A DNA stretch of 64,000 bases. Origin: CAVAWX01 sp963614215. GTDB taxonomy: Bacteria; Actinomycetota; Coriobacteriia; Coriobacteriales; QAMH01. Location of the stretch: the NCBI GenBank assembly GCA_963614215.1, contig CAVECB010000001.1:48360-112359 (forward strand), written 5' to 3'. Shown here one piece after another: positions 63,340 through 64,000 of this stretch (within the stretch, counting starts at the first letter, position 1; the number at the start of each line of letters is the position of its first letter). The position numbers and the translations under genes are program-made. Below the pieces are notes generated by a model, which was not told the origin of the DNA, made no database searches, and saw nothing but the letters and a program-made list of their open reading frames with translations.

Positions 63340-63953
63340 CGCCGGGTGAAAGGGGCGGCGCCTTCACTCGCATCGCCGTCTTCGTCTCTGGATCGGGCAC
63401 GAACCTCCAGGCGCTCATTGATGAGCGTGCGGCCGGGCACTTGCACGCCGACATCGCGCTGGTCGTGGCCAGCAACCCACGAGCCTTTGGCATCGAGCGG
63501 GCGCGTGCGGCGGGCATCGAGACGCTCGTCTTCACCCCGGACGACTACGCGGACCCCGAAAGCGTGGACACGCGCATCGTGGCGGCCCTCGAGGAGCGCG
63601 GCGTTGAGTACGTGGTCATGGCCGGGTACATGCGCAAGGTCACCCCCGTGCTGCTTGACGCGTTTCCAGACCGTGTGGTGAACCTGCATCCGGCGCTGCT
63701 GCCGCGCCACAAAGGGGCACATGCCATACGCGACGCCTACGAGGCAGGCGACGAGGTCACGGGCATCACCATCCACTTCGCCAACGAAAACTACGACGAA
63801 GGGCCGATTGTGTTCCAGCACGAGGTGCCCATCCTTTCCGACGACACCCTAGACGAGCTGGAAGAGCGCATTCACGCGGCCGAGCACGAGTGGTACCCGC
63901 GCGTCGTGGACGCCATCGTCACGAACACGACCGCCGCGCTGCCACACGCTTGA
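63336..63953 (+). CDS. purN: Phosphoribosylglycinamide formyltransferase
   Basis: Third step of purine synthesis, using 10-formyltetrahydrofolate. Phosphate-binding FVSGSGTNLQAL near the N-terminus (about 16-27), catalytic Asn/His in NLHPALLP (near 115-119) and the Asp in NYDEGPI (near 151). 205 aa including about 12 extra N-terminal residues. Start overlaps purM. The last 47 bases of the window (63954-64000) hold no recognisable feature. Confidence 0.95.
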   Translation: MTPGERGGAFTRIAVFVSGSGTNLQALIDERAAGHLHADIALVVASNPRAFGIERARAAGIETLVFTPDDYADPESVDTRIVAALEERGVEYVVMAGYMRKVTPVLLDAFPDRVVNLHPALLPRHKGAHAIRDAYEAGDEVTGITIHFANENYDEGPIVFQHEVPILSDDTLDELEERIHAAEHEWYPRVVDAIVTNTTAALPHA

Positions 63954-64000
63954 GACTTGTTTCTGTTGGCTTTGCTAGGCCTTTGGGCTGCGGGCACATG

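Overview
The window is about 64 kb of high-GC, densely coding chromosome with almost every gene of clear bacterial housekeeping type. The GC-rich codon use, the ClpC with UVR motif, a DEDD exonuclease fused to a DinG-type helicase, a prfB without the usual programmed frameshift, split transketolase subunits and encoded tRNA CCA ends, combined with a complete mreBCD-mrdA-rodA cell-shape operon, suggest an actinobacterium of the class Coriobacteriia (inference from gene content; no marker rRNA is present). No IS element, prophage or CRISPR array was seen. A run of 76 N (58111-58186) marks an assembly gap.

Layout. 0.06-6.9 kb: typA, a soluble ABC ATPase, clpC, then ispD-ispF of the MEP isoprenoid pathway. 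6.9-14.1 kb: glf (UDP-galactopyranose mutase) convergent with a membrane glycosyltransferase, the exonuclease/helicase fusion, leuA and tRNA-Leu(CAG). 14.2-21.7 kb: gltA behind a leader that carries an intrinsic terminator, two lineage-type hypothetical proteins, and a regulatory island (CheY/TadZ-like protein, XRE repressor, then a LexA-box promoter driving a one-TM protein and a 912-aa STAND/SARP regulator). 21.8-31.7 kb: secA, prfB, tktN-tktC, ftsE-ftsX, eno and a DivIC/FtsB-like protein. 31.7-32.4 kb: tRNA-Leu(TAA) followed by 3.14 copies of an identical 153-bp repeat, each carrying the last 22 nt of the tRNA. 32.4-34.8 kb: a hypothetical protein, a polyprenyl diphosphate synthase and a peptidoglycan-binding protein. 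35-37.2 kb: two convergent Tat-exported NlpC/P60 hydrolases sharing an 80-bp perfect inverted repeat. 37.4-43 kb: a large two-TM/Nudix fusion, a phosphodiesterase, a cyclophilin, a TPR membrane protein and ndk. 43-49.2 kb: mreB, mreC, mreD, mrdA, rodA. 49.2-52.6 kb: a DUF697 protein, a DUF2344 protein and asd. 52.6-56.4 kb: a 105-bp inverted-repeat element, tRNA-Val(TAC), a HEAT-repeat protein, a TagH/TagG-type polysaccharide exporter and a DUF2064 glycosyltransferase. 56.7-64 kb: dnaB, the gap, purA, an orphan LytTR regulator, purF-purM-purN.

Functional themes are envelope growth (mre/rod, ftsEX, NlpC/P60, exporter, glf, isoprenoid carrier supply), purine synthesis, and translation/protein export. 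Promoters can often be recognised by a strong TANAAT-type -10 with a poor -35; two of them sit so close to the ATG that leaderless mRNA is predicted. The most unusual items are the tRNA-Leu tandem repeats, the inversion-capable NlpC/P60 pair, the LexA-controlled regulator operon and the two-TM/Nudix protein.
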